A DNA stretch of 64,000 bases from Fodinibius sp052060035 (GTDB lineage: Bacteria > Bacteroidota > Rhodothermia > Balneolales > Balneolaceae), in the NCBI RefSeq assembly GCF_052060035.1, contig NZ_JBPOEA010000003.1, positions 248,001-312,000 of the forward strand, written 5' to 3'. The notes under the pieces were generated by a model. That model was given only the letters and a program-made list of their open reading frames with translations. It made no database searches and was not told the origin of the DNA. Shown here one piece after another: positions 60,558 to 64,000 of this stretch. Position numbers and translations under genes: made by a program. Every line of letters starts with the position of its first letter. Position 1 is the first letter of the stretch.

Positions 60558-63500
60558 ATGAAAAAACTACTCTTCACCGTTGGACTCATATGTTTACTTT
60601 TTTCTACATCACTTGCCCAATCAGATGAACCATTTGCCCGATTTCCGTCAATAAGTCCTGACGGCTCTACGATTGCATTTTCTTATCAAGGCGATATATG
60701 GACCGTTCCTGCTGAAGGGGGACGCGCCTGGCGGCTTACCCTGCACGAAGCCTATGAGGCTTATCCCAAATGGAGCCCTGCCGGGAGTCAAATTGCATTT
60801 ACGAGTAATCGTCACGGGAATGATGATGTTTTTGTAATGAATAGCAATGGGGCCCAGATTAGTCAGCTTACCCATCATTCAACCGATGATGAATTAACAG
60901 GCTGGACACCGGGCAACAGTATTATTTTTACCAGCAATCGACTATTTAATCAAGTGGAATGGGAGCCTGAAATACATACCGTTGGTGCTGAAGGCGGTAC
61001 CCCCACTCGCTTTTTTGATTCTTTCGGGATGATGGCCGAAATGAGTCCTGATGGACGTTTTATGGTTTTTGTACGAGGATATAACAGAGAGTTTCGCAAA
61101 CGCTATCGCGGATCGGCAAACAAAGATCTTTGGCTCTATGATCTGGAAAATGACTCCTATCATCAACTTACCGATTTTAAGGGCAATGACATGTACCCCA
61201 CTTTTACCGACAGTCGCACTCTTTACTTTTTAAGTGAGCGTAACGGGGCACATAATATCCACAAAGTTAAAATTAATGACGACGGCAGCCCAAACTATAC
61301 GCCTATCGCCGTAACTGATTACAAAGATGATGGTATCCGTTATTTCGATATTGATGATGATGAACAGCGTATTGTTTACGAGCGCAAAACTGGTCTTTAT
61401 ACGCTCAATCCGCAACAAGGAAACAGTCAGCGCTTGAATCTGGATGTGTCCCAAGATCAGCGATTTTATAATATTGAACAGAAAACCTTCACCGAAGATG
61501 CCCAGGAGTTTGCTGTATCACCAAGCGGAGATTGGCTGGCATTTGTAATATCCGGTGAAATATTTGTCAAACATAACGATCCGGCAAAACAACGCTCGGT
61601 TAAAGTAACTGATCATCCCTATCGCGATCGGGATGTAGCGTTTTTGAATGACTCAACCCTCATTTTCGCCAGTGATCGCCATGGACAATACGACCTGTTT
61701 TCTGTCCGTCCATCGCAAAAAGAGGTCAACGACCTATTTGAAAGTCTCCAGTTTCAAACCAAGCAACTTACCGATACCGAACTCAGCGAACGCAATCCAG
61801 TTGTTTCACCTGATGGTAAAAATGTGGCTTTTAATCGTGGTCGCGGACAATTGGTCGTTACTGGAATTTCAGGCCGAGATAACCTACAAGAAGAAACCAT
61901 CTTAGTTGATAATGGATGGGCAGAAGCCAGCGATGTGGCCTGGAGTCCGGACAATAAATGGCTCGCATACTCCATGCCTGATCTCAACTTCAACCACGAA
62001 GTTTATATCCATCCCGTAGATAATTCAAAAGAACCGGTAAATATCAGCAAGCATCCCCGTCCGGATACCGATCCGGTTTGGAGTCCTGATGGAAGCAAGC
62101 TCGCATTTCTTTCTAATCGTAATAATGGGGATGATGATGTCTGGTTTGCCTGGCTCAACAAACGCGATTGGCAGCGTACCAAACTTGATTGGGAAAAGAG
62201 TGAACAACCTGAAGTAGTCTCTGCCAAAGATACGGTGGGTATTGATGTCTCAATTAATTTTGACGGACTATACAAACGTTTAGATCAAGTAACCTCTATG
62301 CCCGGTGATGAATCAAATATCGCCATCTCCAAGGACGGACAAACATTCTATTTTGTAGGCGACGATGCTGATGAAGACCTTTATCAAGCAAAATGGGATG
62401 GCAGCCAAATCACTGCCCTCACCGAAAGTGGTGTAAACCCAAATGATGTTCGCTTAAATACTGATTTGAATAGCCTCTACTTTATGCAGGCTGGCGGTAC
62501 CATGGGTCGTTTCAACCTGGATAAAAACGAACTTGAGCAACTGCCTTATCAAGCAAGTATGAAAATAAATCACAATAAGCAACGAGAGCAAATTTTTGAT
62601 GAGGCATGGAGGCTGCTAAACGTCAACTTCTACGATCCCGACTTTCACGGGCAAAACTGGAACCAGCTGAAAAAACATTACAAGCCTTGGGCTATGCAAG
62701 CATCAAACGATCGTGATTTTGAAGATGTCGTAAACATGATGCTTGGCGAATTGAATGCCAGTCACATGGGTTTTTACGGATCAGACCGTGCCGAAACACA
62801 AGATACCCAGACCGGACGTATTGGTACCGAGGTTGAACCTGTTACAAACGGAGTGAAGGTGGTTCGGGTAGTTCCTAACTCTCCGGCCGATCGTGAAGTA
62901 AGCATGTTAAATGTTGGGGATATTATCACCGCTGTTGGTGATCAACAAGTTGCTGAGGTAGAAAACTTTTACCGTTTGTTATCCGATAGAGTTGATACTC
63001 CAACCTTGCTCCAGGTTCAAAATTCTGAAGGAGACACACGTGAAGTTGTTATTGAGCCTACCGGTAGTCTCAGCGATCAACTTTATAACCAATGGGTTGA
63101 GAAGCGGAAAGAACTTACCGAAAAATATTCTAACGGACGCTTGGGCTACATCCATGTTGAGGGAATGAACTGGCCCAGCTTCGAGCGTTTTGAACGAGAG
63201 CTGGTGGCAACCGGAGAAGGCAAAGACGGCATTGTCATCGACGTACGATACAACGGCGGGGGCTGGACTACTGATTACCTGCTAACAGTACTTAAATACC
63301 GTCAACATGCCTATACCATTCCGCGCGGAGCTACTGCAAATATTTCAAAAAACAAAACTAACTTCCGCGAACACTATCCCTTTGGTGAACGACTGCCACT
63401 CTCAAGCTGGAACAATGCTTCCATTACGCTTGCCAATCAAAACAGTTACTCAAATGCAGAGATCTTTTCTCATGCCTATAAACAGCTGGATCTGGGTACG

Positions 63501-63737
63501 TTAGTTGGAGAACCAACCTTTGGAGCAGTTATATCTACCGGCGGTGCCGGATTGATGGGAGGCTCCTATGTTCGACTCCCATTTCGAGGTTGGTTTGTAA
63601 AAAATACGGATACCAATATGGACCGTGTTCCGGCTGTACCTGATATTGAGGTGATCAATCCTCCCGATTATAGATCAGGTGAAGACAAGCAGCTTAAAAG
63701 AGCAGTTAACGAATTGCTCAATCAAATCGATAATTAA
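60558..63737 (+). CDS. Tricorn-like protease (S41 family) with beta-propeller and PDZ domains
   Basis: A 1059-residue exported protease. The signal peptide ends at SLAQ (residue 21). The N-terminal region is a series of PD40/WD40-like blades with repeated FPSISPDGSTIAF, YPKWSPAGSQIAF and DPVWSPDGSKLAFLSN motifs. The C-terminal half carries a PDZ domain (VRVVPNSPADREVSMLNVGDI, given by its key parts) and the S41 catalytic core. Active-site residues by homology with tricorn are His736 (ASHMGF) and Ser965 (NSYSNAE). It would degrade peptides in the periplasm. A strong terminator follows. Confidence 0.93.
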   Translation: MKKLLFTVGLICLLFSTSLAQSDEPFARFPSISPDGSTIAFSYQGDIWTVPAEGGRAWRLTLHEAYEAYPKWSPAGSQIAFTSNRHGNDDVFVMNSNGAQISQLTHHSTDDELTGWTPGNSIIFTSNRLFNQVEWEPEIHTVGAEGGTPTRFFDSFGMMAEMSPDGRFMVFVRGYNREFRKRYRGSANKDLWLYDLENDSYHQLTDFKGNDMYPTFTDSRTLYFLSERNGAHNIHKVKINDDGSPNYTPIAVTDYKDDGIRYFDIDDDEQRIVYERKTGLYTLNPQQGNSQRLNLDVSQDQRFYNIEQKTFTEDAQEFAVSPSGDWLAFVISGEIFVKHNDPAKQRSVKVTDHPYRDRDVAFLNDSTLIFASDRHGQYDLFSVRPSQKEVNDLFESLQFQTKQLTDTELSERNPVVSPDGKNVAFNRGRGQLVVTGISGRDNLQEETILVDNGWAEASDVAWSPDNKWLAYSMPDLNFNHEVYIHPVDNSKEPVNISKHPRPDTDPVWSPDGSKLAFLSNRNNGDDDVWFAWLNKRDWQRTKLDWEKSEQPEVVSAKDTVGIDVSINFDGLYKRLDQVTSMPGDESNIAISKDGQTFYFVGDDADEDLYQAKWDGSQITALTESGVNPNDVRLNTDLNSLYFMQAGGTMGRFNLDKNELEQLPYQASMKINHNKQREQIFDEAWRLLNVNFYDPDFHGQNWNQLKKHYKPWAMQASNDRDFEDVVNMMLGELNASHMGFYGSDRAETQDTQTGRIGTEVEPVTNGVKVVRVVPNSPADREVSMLNVGDIITAVGDQQVAEVENFYRLLSDRVDTPTLLQVQNSEGDTREVVIEPTGSLSDQLYNQWVEKRKELTEKYSNGRLGYIHVEGMNWPSFERFERELVATGEGKDGIVIDVRYNGGGWTTDYLLTVLKYRQHAYTIPRGATANISKNKTNFREHYPFGERLPLSSWNNASITLANQNSYSNAEIFSHAYKQLDLGTLVGEPTFGAVISTGGAGLMGGSYVRLPFRGWFVKNTDTNMDRVPAVPDIEVINPPDYRSGEDKQLKRAVNELLNQIDN

Positions 63738-63765
63738 TGACATTTTGATTGATTCTTGGCTTAAG

Positions 63766-63800
63766 AAAAGCACCGGCTTTAAAAGGCTGGTGCTTTTTTT
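63766..63800 (+). terminator. Terminator after the tricorn-like protease
   Basis: AAAAGCACCGGC (63766-63777) pairs with GCTGGTGCTTTT (63786-63797, one G-U pair), followed by TTTAT on the plus strand. Confidence 0.9.
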
Positions 63801-63947
63801 ATGTACTGATGCGAATTCGTTCCAAAACTATATTGCACCATTGCAACACTTTTTTGCACATCCTAAACAGGGTATTAAAAATTCAAATAAAGTAGGCTTT
63901 CCTATCCACGAAATGCCCTTTTAATAAACTTAGGTTAAGAACTTTTC

Positions 63948-63963
63948 TGGCATATCAATTGCA
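63948..63963 (+). promoter_or_regulatory. Sigma-54-like promoter at the right edge
   Basis: TGGCAT-ATCAA-TTGCA keeps GG (63949-63950) and GC (63961-63962) ten bases apart with both half-sites intact except one base. The start site would be near 63974, so the regulated gene lies beyond the window. No gene is seen between 63801 and 64000. TTGCA or TTGCAC words recur at 63833, 63842 and 63856 in the same gap. Confidence 0.55.
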
Positions 63964-64000
63964 TATACTAAAAGGTAGAAAAAGTAATCACGCATCCCGT

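Noticed and set aside
1..64000. CRISPR arrays, insertion sequences, integrases, phage genes
   Set aside because: No regularly spaced direct repeats, transposase motifs or terminal inverted repeats were seen anywhere in the window.

Overview
The window is a chromosomal stretch of moderate-to-low GC from a Gram-negative bacterium of the Bacteroidota/Rhodothermota/Balneolota assemblage, most likely a Balneolota-like marine or halotolerant organism. This placement is inference from gene content: a TamA-TamB outer-membrane pair, many lipoproteins, a PafA-type alkaline phosphatase, class II DAHP synthase, a tricorn-like protease and mostly weak Shine-Dalgarno sequences. No rRNA, CRISPR array, insertion sequence, integrase or phage gene was seen. 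It reads as a stable core chromosome with an accessory-looking metal/sulfur segment in the middle.

Layout. Bases 1-12800 are almost all on the minus strand and hold housekeeping genes: engB (cut by the left edge), purF, an MscS channel, an aldo/keto reductase, tRNA-Gly(GCC), purA, a STAS protein behind secD-secF, two small membrane proteins and uvrA. Bases 12900-24730 are mostly plus strand: a membrane protein, a WG-repeat lipoprotein, class II DAHP synthase, then a protein-quality-control group of Hsp20, HtrA/Do protease, CbpA-type DnaJ and ClpB, interrupted by a DUF2784-like protein, an S1/P1 nuclease and a macrodomain protein. Two of these chaperone genes (hsp20, dnaJ) have textbook sigma-54 -24/-12 promoters and clpB has a weaker one. 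The hsp20 promoter also has four helically phased TGTCAC/TGTCAG boxes upstream, so a dedicated sigma-54 activator for proteostasis is a reasonable inference.

Bases 24790-32440 (minus) hold an M29 aminopeptidase and the translationally coupled tamA-tamB pair. Bases 32575-41710 hold an M14 carboxypeptidase lipoprotein, a CDF zinc-type exporter, the Sco1 and PCu(A)C copper-delivery pair, a fluoride riboswitch with crcB, PafA phosphatase, a group of two small exported proteins with two TlpA thioredoxins, and two methyltransferase-like proteins.

Bases 41800-51770 form a long minus-strand cluster: DUF302, TolC, membrane-fusion protein, RND pump, PII-like protein, DUF2892, TauE/SafE and two rhodaneses. 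It is divergent from a GntR/UTRA regulator that is followed by a second DUF2892 gene. This looks like an efflux plus sulfane-sulfur handling locus. Bases 51976-58300 hold a sensory cluster: a PAS/NarL-type kinase with its LuxR-type regulator, then a receiver protein lacking its phospho-acceptor aspartate and a PAS/HisKA_2 kinase whose ATP-binding domain looks degenerate. The window ends with a membrane-anchored glycerophosphodiesterase, a tricorn-like protease and, at the right edge, another sigma-54-like promoter pointing out of the window.

All family names come from reading motifs by eye; no database search was possible.
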